Shown: positions 19,743-31,152 of the stretch, in pieces | Layout of the letters: each line of letters opens with the position of its first letter | Numbering within the stretch: the stretch's first letter is position 1 | NCBI RefSeq assembly: GCF_008764295.1 | Contig: NZ_VTQX01000002.1 | Span: 62,001 to 126,000 of the forward strand | Reading direction: 5' to 3' | DNA from: Bacillus methanolicus | GTDB lineage: Bacteria > Bacillota > Bacilli > Bacillales > Cytobacillaceae | Length of the DNA: 64,000 bases | The notes under the pieces: generated by a model | The model's input: the letters and a program-made list of their open reading frames with translations, nothing else | Databases searched by the model: none | Told to the model about the DNA's origin: nothing | Program-made: the position numbers and the translations under genes

Positions 19743-20480
19743 TTATAAAACCGAATCTAAAAAATCCTTTGTTCTCTGTTCTTTCGGCTGCTGAAATAAT
19801 TCCTTTGGATGGCCTACCTCAACTATTTTTCCATCATGCATATAAATAACCCGATCAGCAACCTCACGGGCAAAGCCCATTTCATGTGTAACGACAATCA
19901 TTGTCATTCCTTCTAATGCAAGTTCTTTCATCGTAGCCAATACTTCACCGACGAGCTCGGGATCCAATGCTGATGTTGGTTCATCAAAAAGCATAATATC
20001 TGGTTTCATGGCTAACGCTCTAGAAATCGCAACTCGCTGCTTTTGTCCGCCTGATAACTTTGAAGGAAAAACGTTCGCTTTTTCCAATAAGCCTACCTTT
20101 TCAAGCAAACGCCTCGCTTCCACTCTTGCTTCTTCCTTCGGCTTTTTTTTCACAAATAACGGTGCCTCCATCACATTTTCTAATACCGTTTTATGAGGAA
20201 ATAAATGAAAATGCTGAAACACCATGCCTACCCGAGCTCTAACATGATTTAAATCATGGGTATTCTCCTCAATTTGTTCTCCTTCTATCGTGATCCTCCC
20301 GCTATCCTTTATTTCTAAAAAGTTTAAACAGCGTAACAACGTACTTTTTCCAGAACCGCTTGCACCAATTAAGCAGACGACCTCGCTTTCTTTCACTGTC
20401 AAACTTATATCTTTTAAAACATGTAACGGACCAAAGGACTTGTTTAATTTTTCAACTTCAATCTTCAACACAGACATCAT
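19743..20480 (-). CDS. Polar amino-acid ABC transporter, ATP-binding protein
   Basis: The 245-residue ATPase has Walker [11 protein letters not shown]-loop [10 protein letters not shown], signature LSGGQKQR, Walker [13 protein letters not shown] and switch histidine VTHEM. This is the GlnQ/ArtM pattern of polar amino-acid uptake systems. It is the last gene of an operon: binding lipoprotein, permease, ATPase. Only eight bases separate it from the permease. I cannot tell which amino acid is carried. The start could be either of the two first ATG codons. Confidence 0.93.
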   Translation of the reverse strand: MMSVLKIEVEKLNKSFGPLHVLKDISLTVKESEVVCLIGASGSGKSTLLRCLNFLEIKDSGRITIEGEQIEENTHDLNHVRARVGMVFQHFHLFPHKTVLENVMEAPLFVKKKPKEEARVEARRLLEKVGLLEKANVFPSKLSGGQKQRVAISRALAMKPDIMLFDEPTSALDPELVGEVLATMKELALEGMTMIVVTHEMGFAREVADRVIYMHDGKIVEVGHPKELFQQPKEQRTKDFLDSVL

Positions 20481-20488
20481 ATCTCTCC

Positions 20489-21136
20489 TTAATCACTGCT
20501 CGCCATTTTCTTTTCTACCCTTCCAACAAGGAGCGAAAAGAATAGAACTAGCACTAAATAATAAACTGCTACAATCAATAAATAGCTCATATAGTCGAAA
20601 TCACTGGAGCCGAGTGTTGTAGCTACGTTGAAGAGCTCATACATGCCAATAAACGATGCGAGGGAAGAATCCTTTAAAGCAATTATAAATTGATTTCCCA
20701 ATGGCGGTAACGCCCTCCGAAACGCCTGTGGCAAGATAATTCTTCTCATTGATAATCCATTTGACATCCCAAGAGACCGAGCTGCCTCCATTTGCCCCTT
20801 ATCCACTGACTGGATCGCTCCGCGAAAAATCTCTGCAATATAAGCGCCATTGTGGAAGGCTAGCCCTAGTACAACTGACCAAAACTGCGAAATATTTAAA
20901 GCTGTCAATCCGAAGTAAAAGATGAATATTTGTACAACAAGCGGGGTTCCACGTACGAGAAAAATATATAAATTCGCAACCCACACAAGTACCTTGACAG
21001 TCGATATTTTTAAAAATGCGAAAAACAAACCAATAAAAATAGCAATCAAAATTGAAACAAGCGTTAATTGAAAAGTAAGGAGCATCCCCCGCAAAAAAAT
21101 CGGAGATGTCTCTACAAATAAAGATAACAATTCCAA
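20489..21136 (-). CDS. Polar amino-acid ABC transporter, permease
   Basis: A HisM/GlnP-type inner-membrane permease with about five transmembrane segments. The cytoplasmic loop that meets the ATPase is seen as [25 protein letters not shown] placed the start at the TTG at 21136 (215 residues) because TAGGAGGT ends six bases before it. The longer frame from 21157 would have its ribosome binding site inside the coding sequence. It lies between the binding protein and ATPase genes and likely acts as a homodimer. Confidence 0.9.
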   Translation of the reverse strand: MELLSLFVETSPIFLRGMLLTFQLTLVSILIAIFIGLFFAFLKISTVKVLVWVANLYIFLVRGTPLVVQIFIFYFGLTALNISQFWSVVLGLAFHNGAYIAEIFRGAIQSVDKGQMEAARSLGMSNGLSMRRIILPQAFRRALPPLGNQFIIALKDSSLASFIGMYELFNVATTLGSSDFDYMSYLLIVAVYYLVLVLFFSLLVGRVEKKMASSD

Positions 21137-21190
21137 AAAGATACCTCCTAACAGCAATGGCGAATGCAGCTGTGCACATTCGCCATTTAC

Positions 21191-21982
21191 TTAAGATTCT
21201 TCAGGGAGTACAGTAATATCCTCGCCAATATATTTCTTACTAATTTCTGCTAATGTGCCATTTTCTTTTAATGTTTGAAGAGCTTCGTTGATTTTTTCTA
21301 AAAGGGCTTCATTCTCCTTCGCAACAGCAATCGCCTGCTCACTTTTGCCCAGCAATTCTTTCCCTTCGATTTCCATTCCAGCCCCGATCGCTTCTTTGCC
21401 CGTTACAAAATCCGTAATAACCGCGTCATGCTTTCCGCGGCTAAGTGCCTCAAGCGCTGTGACATCACTGTCATAAAAAATGATATTCGTTGAAATACTT
21501 GCTGCATATTCCTCATAAGTTGAACCTTTCGATACGGCGATTTCTAATCCTTCTAAATCTGCGAGCTTCTCAACAGCGCTATCCGGACGGACAAAAATTT
21601 GTGGACCAGAATAATAATATGGCGTCGAAAAGCTTATATGCTCTAGGCGTTCTTCTGTAATCGTATGACTGGCAACGGCTGCATCGACTCGCCCTGCCTT
21701 CACACTTTCGACAATGCTGCCGAACTTCATCTTTTGTTGCACTGGTTCAAGCCCTAATTCCTGTGCTATCGCCTCACCTACTTCAATATCAAACCCCGTC
21801 ATCTTTCCATCTGCGTCCGTAACACTAAAGGGCTTAAATTCTCCTGAAGATGCGAAGACTAGTTCTCCATCTTTAATCAACTTAAATCCATTTGCATTTT
21901 CTGAGGATGCACCGCCTGATCCACATGCTGCAAGGAGAAGCAACAAAAAAAACCCAATTGCTCCTTTTGTTAATCGCTTCAT
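21191..21982 (-). CDS. Polar amino-acid ABC transporter, substrate-binding lipoprotein
   Basis: The 263-residue protein starts with a lipoprotein signal (KRLTKGAIGFFLLLLLAAC). The lipid-modified cysteine is C20 in LAACGSGG, so it is anchored outside the membrane. The body is a family-3 solute-binding protein: GEFKPFSVTDADGKMTGFDIE, then EERLEHISFSTPYY and a C-terminal ALQTLKENGTLAEISKKYIG. AAAGGAG precedes the ATG. It is the first gene of the transporter operon. The ligand is unassigned. Confidence 0.93.
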   Translation of the reverse strand: MKRLTKGAIGFFLLLLLAACGSGGASSENANGFKLIKDGELVFASSGEFKPFSVTDADGKMTGFDIEVGEAIAQELGLEPVQQKMKFGSIVESVKAGRVDAAVASHTITEERLEHISFSTPYYYSGPQIFVRPDSAVEKLADLEGLEIAVSKGSTYEEYAASISTNIIFYDSDVTALEALSRGKHDAVITDFVTGKEAIGAGMEIEGKELLGKSEQAIAVAKENEALLEKINEALQTLKENGTLAEISKKYIGEDITVLPEES

Positions 21983-22160
21983 GACAACAACTCCTTTAAT
22001 TCGTAAGTGATTTCAATGTTTGCCAAAGGATGGCATCATATTTTGTAACAAAATTCCATTTTACTGAATTTTCAGTTTTTTAGTCGTGAAAAACGTCTAA
22101 TTTATGCTTCAACATTTTCCCAAGCTTGGACTGGTTTTTATATTTCTATGAACTAAAAGT

Positions 22161-22200
22161 AAAAAAAAGAACTTGATGAAGATGCTCCATCAAGTTCTTT
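22161..22200 (-). terminator. Terminator of engB
   Basis: AAAGAACTTGATG (22167-22179) pairs with CATCAAGTTCTTT (22188-22200) and is followed on the minus strand by a run of T. It ends the lonA-engB unit and isolates the transporter operon. Confidence 0.92.
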
Positions 22201-22214
22201 CAGTTACGGCTATA

Positions 22215-22799
22215 CTATCCCATATAATTTTCAATCGCCGTCCATGCTTCATCCTTTCCCTTTCCCGTTTCGGAAGAGAAAAGAATGATCGTATCCTCTG
22301 AATCTAAATCAAGTGTTTCTTTTGTTACTTTAAAATGCTTTTGCCATTTTGACTTCGGTATTTTATCCGCCTTTGTCGCAATAACAATACAAGGAATATT
22401 ATAATGCTTTAAAAAGTTATACATCATAATGTCATCGCTTGTTGGGGGATGACGTAAATCCACAATTAACAGTACAGCACGAAGCTGTTCACGAGAAGTT
22501 AAATAAGTCTCAATCATTTTTCCCCAGGCTTCCCGTTCTTTTTTGGAAACCTTCGCATAACCATAGCCTGGAACATCAACAAAGTGAAGAATTTCATTGA
22601 TTAAATAAAAGTTTAAGGTTTGCGTTTTCCCTGGTTTCGAAGATATTCTCGCCAACCCTTTACGGTTAAGCATTTTATTAATAAAGGAAGATTTCCCCAC
22701 ATTCGAGCGACCAGCTAATGCAAATTCAGGTAAATCTGTATCGGGATACTGATCAGGCTTTACCGCACTTATGACGATATCTGAACTCACTACCTTCAC
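22215..22799 (-). CDS. engB: Ribosome-biogenesis GTPase EngB/YsxC
   Basis: The 194-residue TRAFAC GTPase has G1 [10 protein letters not shown]3 DVPGYGY and G4 TKAD ([11 protein letters not shown]), with KPGKTQT in the G2 region. In B. subtilis this GTPase is essential for 50S subunit assembly. Its ATG overlaps the lonA stop by four bases (22796-22799), so the two are translationally coupled. This coupling is conserved in Bacillus. Confidence 0.96.
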   Translation of the reverse strand: MKVVSSDIVISAVKPDQYPDTDLPEFALAGRSNVGKSSFINKMLNRKGLARISSKPGKTQTLNFYLINEILHFVDVPGYGYAKVSKKEREAWGKMIETYLTSREQLRAVLLIVDLRHPPTSDDIMMYNFLKHYNIPCIVIATKADKIPKSKWQKHFKVTKETLDLDSEDTIILFSSETGKGKDEAWTAIENYMG

Positions 22800-25123
22800 G
22801 ATGGTGCACCGCCATTCAGCGCAATCGATAGGACCTCGTCAACATGGGTTACTGGGAAAAACTTAAGTTCATCTCTAACACTCTCTGGAATATCATCTAT
22901 ATCCTTTTCATTATCCTTTGGAAGAATAATCACAGAAAGACCTGCACGATGTGCACTTAATGTTTTTTCCTTTAAGCCGCCAATTGGAAGAACGCGACCT
23001 CTTAACGTAATCTCTCCAGTCATTCCGACTTCTTTCTTAATCGGTTTTCCCGTTAATGCAGAAACGAGAGCTGTAGCCATTGTGATTCCAGCAGATGGAC
23101 CATCTTTCGGCACCGCTCCTTCAGGGACATGAATATGAATATCATGCTTCTCATGAAAATCCTCTTCTATCCCAAGCTCTGCTGCCTTTGAACGAACGTA
23201 GCTAAACGCAGCCTGAGCAGACTCCTTCATCACATCTCCGAGCTTCCCAGTCAATACAAGCTTACCTTTTCCAGGTGATAGCGATACTTCAATTTGCAAG
23301 GTATCTCCGCCAACTGTTGTATATGCTAATCCTGTTGCCACACCGACTTGATCCTCGAGCTCGGCCTGACCATAACGAAAGATCGTTTTTCCTAAAAATT
23401 CTTCTACATTCTTTTCCGTGACGACGACACGCTTCTTTTCGTTTGAAACGATAATTCTTGCCGTTTTACGGCAAATCGCTGCGAGCTGGCGTTCTAAGCT
23501 ACGCACACCCGCTTCCCTCGTGTAATAGCGGACGATTTTTTGGATGCCATCCTCTCGAATTTGCAATTGGGACTTCGTCATCCCATGCTCTTTAATTTGC
23601 TTAGGCAATAAATGATCCTTCGCAATATGAATTTTTTCAAGTTCTGTATAACCAGCGATCGAAATGATCTCCATTCGATCTCTTAACGGACCAGGGATCG
23701 AGCTTAAATCATTGGCCGTTGCAATAAACATAACCTTCGATAAATCGTATGTTTCTTCAATATAATGATCACTGAAATTATGATTTTGCTCTGGATCCAA
23801 TACTTCAAGCATTGCAGAAGAAGGATCGCCTCTAAAATCACTAGACATCTTGTCAATTTCATCAAGTAAAAATACTGGATTAATCGTTCCAGCCTTTTTC
23901 ATCCCTTGAATAATGCGCCCTGGCATTGCGCCAACATAGGTGCGTCTATGACCGCGAATTTCCGACTCATCCCGTACACCACCAAGTGAAATACGGACAA
24001 AATTACGATTTAACGAACGAGCAATTGATCGAGCTAAACTCGTTTTCCCAACACCAGGAGGGCCGGCAAGACATAAAATCGGTCCTTTTAAGGAGTTCGT
24101 CATCTTTTGAACAGCTAAATATTCAAGAACCCGCTCTTTGACTTTTTCTAAGCCGTAATGATCTTCATCTAAAATTCGTTCTGCTTTTAAAATATTGAGA
24201 TCATCTTCCGTCGCATTTGTCCAAGGCAAAGAAATAAGCCAATCAATATAGTTCCGAATGACGGAGCTTTCAGCTGAAGTTGAAGGAACCTTCTCGTAGC
24301 GATCTAGCTCTTTTAAAGCTGCCTTCTTCACATGTTCGACCATATTGGCCTTCTCGATCTTCTCTGCTAGTTCAGCGACCTCACCCGTTTTCCCATCTTT
24401 ATCGCCAAGCTCCTTCTGGATCGCCTTCATTTGTTCTCGCAAATAATATTCCTTTTGCGTTCGTTCCATTGATTTCTTGACACGTTGGCCAATTTTCTTT
24501 TCTAAATTGAGAACTTCTTTCTCATTATGAATAATTTCAATTAATCGATTGACCCTATCCTTAACATTGATCGTCTCTAAAATTTCTTGCTTTTCTTTTA
24601 GCTTTAGCGGCAAATGTGAGGCAATAATATCTGCCATTCTTCCTGGTTCCTCAATATCTGTTAAGCTTGAATAAGTTTCAGCTGAAATCTTTTTTGACAT
24701 TTTTATGTACTGTTCAAAATATTCCAGTAGCGTACGCATAAACGCTTCGTCTTCAACATCCTTTTCGGTTGAATCCACATACGTTTTCACACTTACTGCA
24801 AAATGATCATTTTCATCAAAAAAACGAATAATTTCAGCTCTTTTTAAGCCTTCCACTAGAACGCGAATCGTTCCGTTCGGGAGCTTTAACATTTGCTTCA
24901 CCTTTGTCAAAGTTCCCATTCTGTATAAATCCTCTTCCCCAGGATCATCTATGGACATGTCTTTTTGCGTTGTTAAAAAAATGAGACTATCATCTACCAT
25001 TGCCTTCTCTAAAGCTTGAACAGACTTATCCCGGCCCACATCTAGATGCAAGACCATAGTAGGATATACAAGTAAGCCTCGAAGCGGTAGGAGGGGGACG
25101 ATTACTTCCTTCTTATTCGCCAT
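22796..25123 (-). CDS. lonA: ATP-dependent protease LonA
   Basis: The 775-residue protease has the substrate-binding N-domain ([13 protein letters not shown] at the start), a AAA+ module with Walker [10 protein letters not shown] and Walker [10 protein letters not shown], and a C-terminal protease domain. The catalytic serine is S677 in PKDGPSAG and the lysine is K720 in GGLKEKT. It degrades unfolded and regulatory proteins in the cytosol. It lies between lonB and engB, as in B. subtilis. Confidence 0.97.
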   Translation of the reverse strand: MANKKEVIVPLLPLRGLLVYPTMVLHLDVGRDKSVQALEKAMVDDSLIFLTTQKDMSIDDPGEEDLYRMGTLTKVKQMLKLPNGTIRVLVEGLKRAEIIRFFDENDHFAVSVKTYVDSTEKDVEDEAFMRTLLEYFEQYIKMSKKISAETYSSLTDIEEPGRMADIIASHLPLKLKEKQEILETINVKDRVNRLIEIIHNEKEVLNLEKKIGQRVKKSMERTQKEYYLREQMKAIQKELGDKDGKTGEVAELAEKIEKANMVEHVKKAALKELDRYEKVPSTSAESSVIRNYIDWLISLPWTNATEDDLNILKAERILDEDHYGLEKVKERVLEYLAVQKMTNSLKGPILCLAGPPGVGKTSLARSIARSLNRNFVRISLGGVRDESEIRGHRRTYVGAMPGRIIQGMKKAGTINPVFLLDEIDKMSSDFRGDPSSAMLEVLDPEQNHNFSDHYIEETYDLSKVMFIATANDLSSIPGPLRDRMEIISIAGYTELEKIHIAKDHLLPKQIKEHGMTKSQLQIREDGIQKIVRYYTREAGVRSLERQLAAICRKTARIIVSNEKKRVVVTEKNVEEFLGKTIFRYGQAELEDQVGVATGLAYTTVGGDTLQIEVSLSPGKGKLVLTGKLGDVMKESAQAAFSYVRSKAAELGIEEDFHEKHDIHIHVPEGAVPKDGPSAGITMATALVSALTGKPIKKEVGMTGEITLRGRVLPIGGLKEKTLSAHRAGLSVIILPKDNEKDIDDIPESVRDELKFFPVTHVDEVLSIALNGGAPS

Positions 25124-25456
25124 TTACTAGCACCTCCAAATGCATATCTATCTTCATAAAAATGAGAATAATTCATTGTACAATTCTATCGTATTTACGA
25201 ATAATAGTCTATTTTAAGGCTTTCGATTCAATTTCACAATAACTAAAGGGAAACGAATCGTATTTTTGCGATTTAGACTAATGATTGGGGAACATTCTTT
25301 AGTATCAATCATTTTCTGATGACAATGCATGAATCGAGAGAATTTCTTTATAAATAGAAAATTTGCTCTGTATGCCAAAATCCGGTGAGTTTTCCATTTC
25401 AATAAGACATCCACCGCAAATGCTGAAGGGGAAAAAAATAATGAAATTCAATAAAA
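25124..25456. other. lonA upstream region
   Basis: About 330 bases upstream of lonA. It is AT-rich and should hold the lonA promoter. I could not fix -35/-10 elements with confidence or see a CtsR-type repeat. A 66-codon open frame on the minus strand has no ribosome binding site and was not called. Confidence 0.4.
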
Positions 25457-25485
25457 AACTTCGGCTTTTGGTACAAACCGAAGTT
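25450..25485 (-). terminator. Terminator of lonB
   Basis: AACTTCGG (25457-25464) pairs with CCGAAGTT (25478-25485), followed on the minus strand by TTTTTTATT. It lies just after the lonB stop codon. Confidence 0.92.
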
Positions 25486-25501
25486 TTTTATGCACGAAGA
25501 G

Positions 25502-27169
25502 TTAAATACTTTCTTTCTTCTTCAATTCGACAGATGCCGTAATCACTCTTTCCTCAGGTTTTTCTTTTAATAAGGCCACATCAAATACTTCTGATAGATG
25601 CGTGACAGGAACAATGGTGATTCCCTTCACTTCGTTCAAAATAGATTGGACATTTTCCTTCGGAATGATGACCGTTTCTGCCCCTGCTTTTTTCGCTGCC
25701 TTTATTTTTGGAAGAACTCCACCAATTGGTTTTACATTCCCATGTATACTAATTTCTCCTGTCATTGCAACCCTATGATCGATCGGGAGCTTATAAATAG
25801 CAGAGTAGATTCCTGTAGCCATGGCAATACCGGCCGAAGGCCCATCTATCGGAACCCCACCTGGAAAGTTTACGTGGATATCAAATTCATCAGCAGGAAC
25901 CCCCATAGAGCGAAGAACAGTGATAACATTTTCAATAGAACCTTTTGCCATACTCTTTCTTCGAATTGACTTACTTCTATCGCCAATACTCTCTTCTTCG
26001 ACAATTCCAGTAATATTGATTGTCCCTTTTTCTCTAGCAGGAATGGCCATCACTTCAATTTCTAATAATGCCCCCGTATTGGGGCCGTAGACCGCTAACC
26101 CGTTGACAAGCCCAACTGAGGAAAATTTCATGATCTTTCTTTCCATCCGTGGAGAAAGCTGGCTCGAATGGACGACCCATTCAATATCTTCGTCTTTAAT
26201 AAAATCACGTTCTTCCTGAATCGCTAGACCAGCTGAGGTTTGGATTAAATTGACGGCTTCACGACCGTTGCGGGCGTAGTTAGCAAGAGTTCTCAACCCT
26301 GTTTCACCGATCTTTAGCTTCACCTTATCTGCGGCTTTCTTACCAACCTTTTCAATTTCTTCCTCAGTCAATTCTCGGAAGAATACCTCCATGCATCGAG
26401 AGCGGATCGCTGGTGGGATTTCACTCGGCGTTCTAGTCGTTGCACCAATTAAGCGAAAATCTGCAGGCAATCCATTTTTAAAAATATCATGAATATGGTT
26501 CGGTATTTGCGTGTTCTCTTCGTTATAATAGGCGCTTTCCAAGAAAACTTTTCGATCCTCTAATACTTTCAGAAGCTTATTCATCTGAATGGGATGAAGT
26601 TCACCTATCTCATCGATAAACAATACTCCCCCATGTGCATTTGTTACGGCCCCCTGCTTTGGCTGCGGAATACCAGCCTGCCCCATTGCTCCGGCTCCTT
26701 GATAAATCGGATCATGGACAGAGCCGATGAGGGGATCGGCAATTCCCCGTTCATCAAAGCGGGCGGTAGTTGCATCTAGCTCTACAAAGACAGAAGCGGG
26801 CTTAAACGGGGATTTAGGGTTTTTTTTCGCCTCTTCAAGAACTAATCTTGCTGCCGCTGTTTTTCCAACACCAGGCGGTCCATAAATAATTACATGCTGC
26901 GGATTAGGACCGCATAGAGCGGCCTTAAGCGCCTTTATTCCATCCTCTTGACCGACAATATCCTCAAAACTTGAGGGACGAACCCGTTCCGAAAGTGGCT
27001 CAGTTAAAGAGATGGACCGCATTTTTTTTAGCTGGTCCATTTCCTTTCTTGATTCCCTATCTATCGATACTTTTTGTGTCCGCTGATTTCTTAATAAATT
27101 CCAAAAATAAAGCCCTATTACAATACCGAAAAAAAACTGGATAAATAAGGCTATCCCTGTCCAACTCAT
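25502..27169 (-). CDS. lonB: ATP-dependent protease LonB (sporulation Lon)
   Basis: The 555-residue protein has one N-terminal membrane anchor (IQFFFGIVIGLYFWNLL), no classical Lon N-domain, and a AAA+ domain with Walker [10 protein letters not shown]. The protease domain carries S445 (PIDGPSAG) and K488 (GGVLPKIKA), the Ser-Lys dyad. In B. subtilis, lonB is expressed in the forespore under sigma-F. I could not identify that promoter by eye. It lies between clpX and lonA, with terminators on both sides, so it is its own unit. Confidence 0.96.
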   Translation of the reverse strand: MSWTGIALFIQFFFGIVIGLYFWNLLRNQRTQKVSIDRESRKEMDQLKKMRSISLTEPLSERVRPSSFEDIVGQEDGIKALKAALCGPNPQHVIIYGPPGVGKTAAARLVLEEAKKNPKSPFKPASVFVELDATTARFDERGIADPLIGSVHDPIYQGAGAMGQAGIPQPKQGAVTNAHGGVLFIDEIGELHPIQMNKLLKVLEDRKVFLESAYYNEENTQIPNHIHDIFKNGLPADFRLIGATTRTPSEIPPAIRSRCMEVFFRELTEEEIEKVGKKAADKVKLKIGETGLRTLANYARNGREAVNLIQTSAGLAIQEERDFIKDEDIEWVVHSSQLSPRMERKIMKFSSVGLVNGLAVYGPNTGALLEIEVMAIPAREKGTINITGIVEEESIGDRSKSIRRKSMAKGSIENVITVLRSMGVPADEFDIHVNFPGGVPIDGPSAGIAMATGIYSAIYKLPIDHRVAMTGEISIHGNVKPIGGVLPKIKAAKKAGAETVIIPKENVQSILNEVKGITIVPVTHLSEVFDVALLKEKPEERVITASVELKKKESI

Positions 27170-27532
27170 GGTCTTCCCTCCTGTACCTCTCTAGCTTGTA
27201 TAATGGGTTGCATTCATACGGATGCCTCGTTCGTTTATTGCCTCCATCTCATCATTTAAATAACCTGCATTTAAGTTATTTGCATACGTTTAGTATCTCC
27301 TCTTCAAGAATGGAATAAACAACAATTTTATAGAAAACTTTGAAAGGGAAAAAGGGGGAAAGAACGAAAATACGGTAAACCTTAAAAAGCTAATCATTCA
27401 ACTTTTTGTAGTGAATCTTTATCAGCCTCCAAACGATAGTGTGCTTGTTCTTGCGATAGCGCTTTTTGGTCACTCACCGTGGGAAAACGAAACTTGAGGA
27501 TATGAAATATACACGGGGAGAGCTTCCTAAAC
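27170..27532. other. lonB upstream region
   Basis: About 360 bases between the clpX terminator and lonB. It is AT-rich and contains no frame with a ribosome binding site. It should hold the lonB promoter, but I see no convincing -35/-10 pair. Confidence 0.4.
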
Positions 27533-27570
27533 GATAAAAAAAGTCAAACCAACTAGTTGGTTTGACTTTT
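27533..27570 (-). terminator. Terminator of clpX
   Basis: A perfect palindrome centred on AACTAGTT pairs AAAGTCAAACCAACT with its complement (about 27539-27570). It is followed on the minus strand by a long T run. It lies about 70 bases after the clpX stop. Confidence 0.92.
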
Positions 27571-27641
27571 ATAAGCTTTATGAAATTTCGAATGGATAGT
27601 GCCTCAGGACAACACGTAAGTCACCCTTCCAATTAATCATT

Positions 27642-28916
27642 TCATGCTGATGTTTTCGTTTCTTCCTCAATCACAGTTCCATCTTTTAGAAGAAGCTTCG
27701 GTGCACTGTTCTCAACAACCGTTTCCTTCGTGATGATACATTTTGAAATATCATCGCGGGAAGGTAATTCATACATGACATCAAGCATAATTGCTTCGAT
27801 AATCGATCTTAATCCCCGAGCGCCTGTTTTGCGTTCAATTGCTTTTTTAGCAATTTCTTTAAGAGCTTCTTCCTCAAATTCTAACTCAACATCATCAATT
27901 TCAAGCATTTTTTGGAATTGTTTAACTAAAGCATTTTTAGGCTTCGTTAAAATTTCAATTAAGGCTTCTTCATCGAGTGAGTTCAAACTCGCAATAACAG
28001 GAAGACGGCCAATAAATTCAGGGATAAGCCCGAATCTTAATAGATCCTCTGGTAATACTTTTGACAATAAGTCCTTATCTTCCACTTCCTGCTGTTTAAC
28101 ATCGGCGCCAAAGCCAATAACTTTCTGACCTAATCGGCGCTTAATAATCGGTTCGATGCCGTCGAAAGCACCACCACAAATAAATAAAATATTTGTGGTA
28201 TCAATTTGAATAAATTCCTGATGCGGGTGTTTTCTTCCACCCTGAGGCGGTACACTTGCTACTGTACCTTCTAAAATTTTCAACAATGCCTGCTGAACTC
28301 CTTCACCTGATACATCTCTTGTAATCGAAGGATTCTCAGATTTACGAGCCACTTTATCAATTTCATCAATGTATATAATGCCTTTTTCTGCCTTTTCTAC
28401 ATCATAATCAGCAGCTTGGATTAATTTCAGCAAAATGTTTTCAACATCTTCCCCTACATATCCAGCCTCCGTAAGCGATGTAGCATCAGCGATTGCAAAA
28501 GGAACATTTAAAATTCGTGCAAGCGTCTGAGCAAGCAAGGTTTTTCCACTACCAGTTGGACCAATCATAGCAATATTACTTTTAGCCAACTCAACATCAT
28601 CAATTTTACTATTTGAATTAATGCGTTTGTAATGGTTGTAAACAGCCACTGACAAATTTTTCTTTGCCTGTTCCTGACCGATTACGTACTCGTCTAGAAT
28701 ATCCCGAATTTCCTTCGGCTTCGGCACATCCTTAAACTCTACTTCTTCCTCTGTTCCAAGCTCTTCTTCCACAATTTCTGTGCAAAGCTCAATACATTCA
28801 TCACATATATATACACCTGGGCCGGCAACTAACTTACGAACCTGATCCTGTGTTTTTCCACAGAAAGAACATTTTAATTGTCCTTTTTCATCATTAAATT
28901 TAAACAATTTTTTCAC
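27642..28916 (-). CDS. clpX: ATP-dependent Clp protease ATP-binding subunit ClpX
   Basis: The 424-residue AAA+ unfoldase delivers substrates to ClpP. The N-terminal zinc-binding domain has C16, C19, C38 and C41. Then come Walker A GPTGSGKT, Walker [10 protein letters not shown], the pore loop GYVGED, and the ClpP-docking loop near FIGRLPV. It sits downstream of tig but is separated from it by a terminator and 656 noncoding bases, so it has its own promoter. Confidence 0.97.
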   Translation of the reverse strand: MKKLFKFNDEKGQLKCSFCGKTQDQVRKLVAGPGVYICDECIELCTEIVEEELGTEEEVEFKDVPKPKEIRDILDEYVIGQEQAKKNLSVAVYNHYKRINSNSKIDDVELAKSNIAMIGPTGSGKTLLAQTLARILNVPFAIADATSLTEAGYVGEDVENILLKLIQAADYDVEKAEKGIIYIDEIDKVARKSENPSITRDVSGEGVQQALLKILEGTVASVPPQGGRKHPHQEFIQIDTTNILFICGGAFDGIEPIIKRRLGQKVIGFGADVKQQEVEDKDLLSKVLPEDLLRFGLIPEFIGRLPVIASLNSLDEEALIEILTKPKNALVKQFQKMLEIDDVELEFEEEALKEIAKKAIERKTGARGLRSIIEAIMLDVMYELPSRDDISKCIITKETVVENSAPKLLLKDGTVIEEETKTSA

Positions 28917-29522
28917 CCCTTGAAAACGTCTAGTATCGTCTCTTGTTTACGTAGAACTTTACTTTATGTAAAAATTTGAGTCGATTTCACGAAAGAATAT
29001 CCACTTGGAAAAAATTTTTACATTTAAAGTTATTTACATTTCACCAGAGGCTCCGCTGGACTTTCTCTGTCACTACACGCCAACTAGAACATCTGCTCCC
29101 TGCTCATTCACTACTGCAAATTATTTCTCTATCTAAAGTTATTTTAAACAAAATACTGTTTTACTTTATCGAGCTTCTTATTTAGTTCTTGGTAAAAATG
29201 GAACGCAAAATGGTTCTTCTTTACAAACCATTTTCAATAGTTATGTATTGCATTGTACCACATTTTATGTACGGACAGGAAATAATAACTCTTATAAGCA
29301 GAAGTTGTTTTACAGACCTTGAGCAGGGTTGGATTCACGAAAAACGGAAGAAAAACCTTTTTACTGGTGTACAGTTAAGCTTAACCAAAAAAGCTCAAAT
29401 TAAGTCGGGTGTTTCCCTTAAACTTATTTTTTAAATTTGCAAATACTTTTGATTATATGTATATGTACAAAACTGATAATAATTGAATATCGCCAATATA
29501 AATATTATATATTATATTTTAT
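28917..29522. other. clpX upstream region
   Basis: About 600 AT-rich bases between the tig terminator and clpX. It should carry the clpX promoter. Short open frames on the plus strand lack ribosome binding sites. I see no RNA gene or repeat in it. Confidence 0.4.
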
Positions 29523-29555
29523 AAAACAAGGCACGAATAAATCGTGCCTTGTTTT
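29523..29555 (-). terminator. Terminator of tig
   Basis: AAAACAAGGCACGA (29523-29536) pairs with TCGTGCCTTGTTTT (29542-29555) around five bases. On the minus strand the 3' arm ends in TTTTAT. It lies 18 bases after the tig stop codon. Confidence 0.92.
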
Positions 29556-29572
29556 ATTAAGTTTGTTTTAAA

Positions 29573-30856
29573 TTATTCAACCGTTTTGCTGTTTTCAACA
29601 AGGAAATCTAATGCTTTACGAACTTGCACATCCGCTTTTAGACCTTCAAGGCTTCCTAAAGCAGCTGTAATATTCTCTACAGGCATATTGTACATTTCAG
29701 ACATCTTGTTTAACTCTGCATCCATTTCTTCAGGAGAAACTTCGATGTTCTCCGCCTTTGCAATCGCTTCGAGAGTAAGGTTCATACGAACACGCTTTTC
29801 AGCCTCTTCCTTCATTTGCTCGCGTAAAGCACTTTCGTCTTGACCTGAGAATTGGAAGTATAGTTCAAGATTCATTCCTTGCATTTGTAGACGTTGCTCA
29901 AATTCTTGCATCATGCGATCTACTTCGTTATCGATCATGATTGCCGGCAAGTCAATCTCGGCATTCTCAGCCGCTTTTTCTACAACTGTATCACGTACAG
30001 TGTGTTCAGCTTCATGCTTCTTGCTTTCTTCAAGGCGAGTTTTAATTTTTTCTTTTAATGCATCTAAAGTTTCTACTTCATCATCCGCATCTTTAGCAAA
30101 CTCATCGTCAAGCTCAGGAAGCTCTTTTCCTTTTACTTCATGAACTTTCACTTTAAATACAGCCTTTTTGCCAGCAAGCTCAGCGGCATGATAATCTTCT
30201 GGGAATGTAACTTCTACATCCTTTTCTTCACCAGCAGCAGTTCCTACTAGCTGCTCTTCAAAGCCAGGGATAAATTGACCTGAACCAAGCTCAAGGGAAT
30301 AATTATCTGCCTGTCCACCTTCGAATGCTTCTCCGTCAACAAATCCTTCGAAATCCATTACGACTGTATCGCCATTTTCAGCAGCAGTTTCTTTTACTAC
30401 TAGCTCAGCATGACGCTCTTGAAGTGAAGTTAATTCTTGATTAACATCCTCTTCTGTTACTTCAGTATTAACCTTTTCTACTTCTATCCCTTTGTATTGC
30501 CCAAGCTTTACTTCCGGTTTAACAGTAACTGTCGCTTTGAAAATAAGAGCTTTTCCTTTTTCTACTTGTTCAACATCAATTTCTGGACGATCCACCGGCT
30601 CAATTCCAGCTTCTTCAATTGCATTTGTATAAGCTTCTGGAAGAAGGATATCAATCGCATCTTGGTATAAAGATTCTACTCCAAAACGCTTTTCAAACAT
30701 TGCACGAGGCATTTTCCCTTTACGGAAGCCAGGTACACTTACTGTTTTAACAACTTTTTTGAATGCAGCGTCCAAACCTTCATTAAACTTCTCTGCATCT
30801 ACTTCAAATGTAAGAACTCCTTGGTTCCCTTCTTGTTTTTCCCATTTTGCAGACAT
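29573..30856 (-). CDS. tig: Trigger factor, ribosome-associated chaperone and prolyl isomerase
   Basis: The N-terminal ribosome-binding domain has the signature [11 protein letters not shown]. The FKBP-type isomerase domain covers about residues 150-245 ([20 protein letters not shown]), and the C-terminal helical chaperone arms follow. The open frame extends 33 codons upstream, but the start at 30856 ([11 protein letters not shown], 427 residues) has GGAGGG before it and matches B. subtilis trigger factor. It folds nascent chains at the exit tunnel. Confidence 0.96.
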   Translation of the reverse strand: MSAKWEKQEGNQGVLTFEVDAEKFNEGLDAAFKKVVKTVSVPGFRKGKMPRAMFEKRFGVESLYQDAIDILLPEAYTNAIEEAGIEPVDRPEIDVEQVEKGKALIFKATVTVKPEVKLGQYKGIEVEKVNTEVTEEDVNQELTSLQERHAELVVKETAAENGDTVVMDFEGFVDGEAFEGGQADNYSLELGSGQFIPGFEEQLVGTAAGEEKDVEVTFPEDYHAAELAGKKAVFKVKVHEVKGKELPELDDEFAKDADDEVETLDALKEKIKTRLEESKKHEAEHTVRDTVVEKAAENAEIDLPAIMIDNEVDRMMQEFEQRLQMQGMNLELYFQFSGQDESALREQMKEEAEKRVRMNLTLEAIAKAENIEVSPEEMDAELNKMSEMYNMPVENITAALGSLEGLKADVQVRKALDFLVENSKTVE

Positions 30857-31152
30857 ACTTATATTCCCTCCAAAATCTATTATCATTGGTTCTTTTCCAC
30901 ACGATTTGCTATTGCTGTCCTGAAGAATCACGCTAAAGCAAAAAAATAACGCCATTCACTCCATTCATAGCAGGAAAGCAATTTGCTAAAATGAACTACG
31001 GCTTTGTTATTGGCAATAACAATCAGTAATTTGAAAACAACCATAATGAATATGCATCCTAAAGCCATATCCAATTTAATATGTAAATACCAATGATTAC
31101 ACATTACAACCACTACATTATAACATACGATTTGTCTCTTTCAACATTGAAG

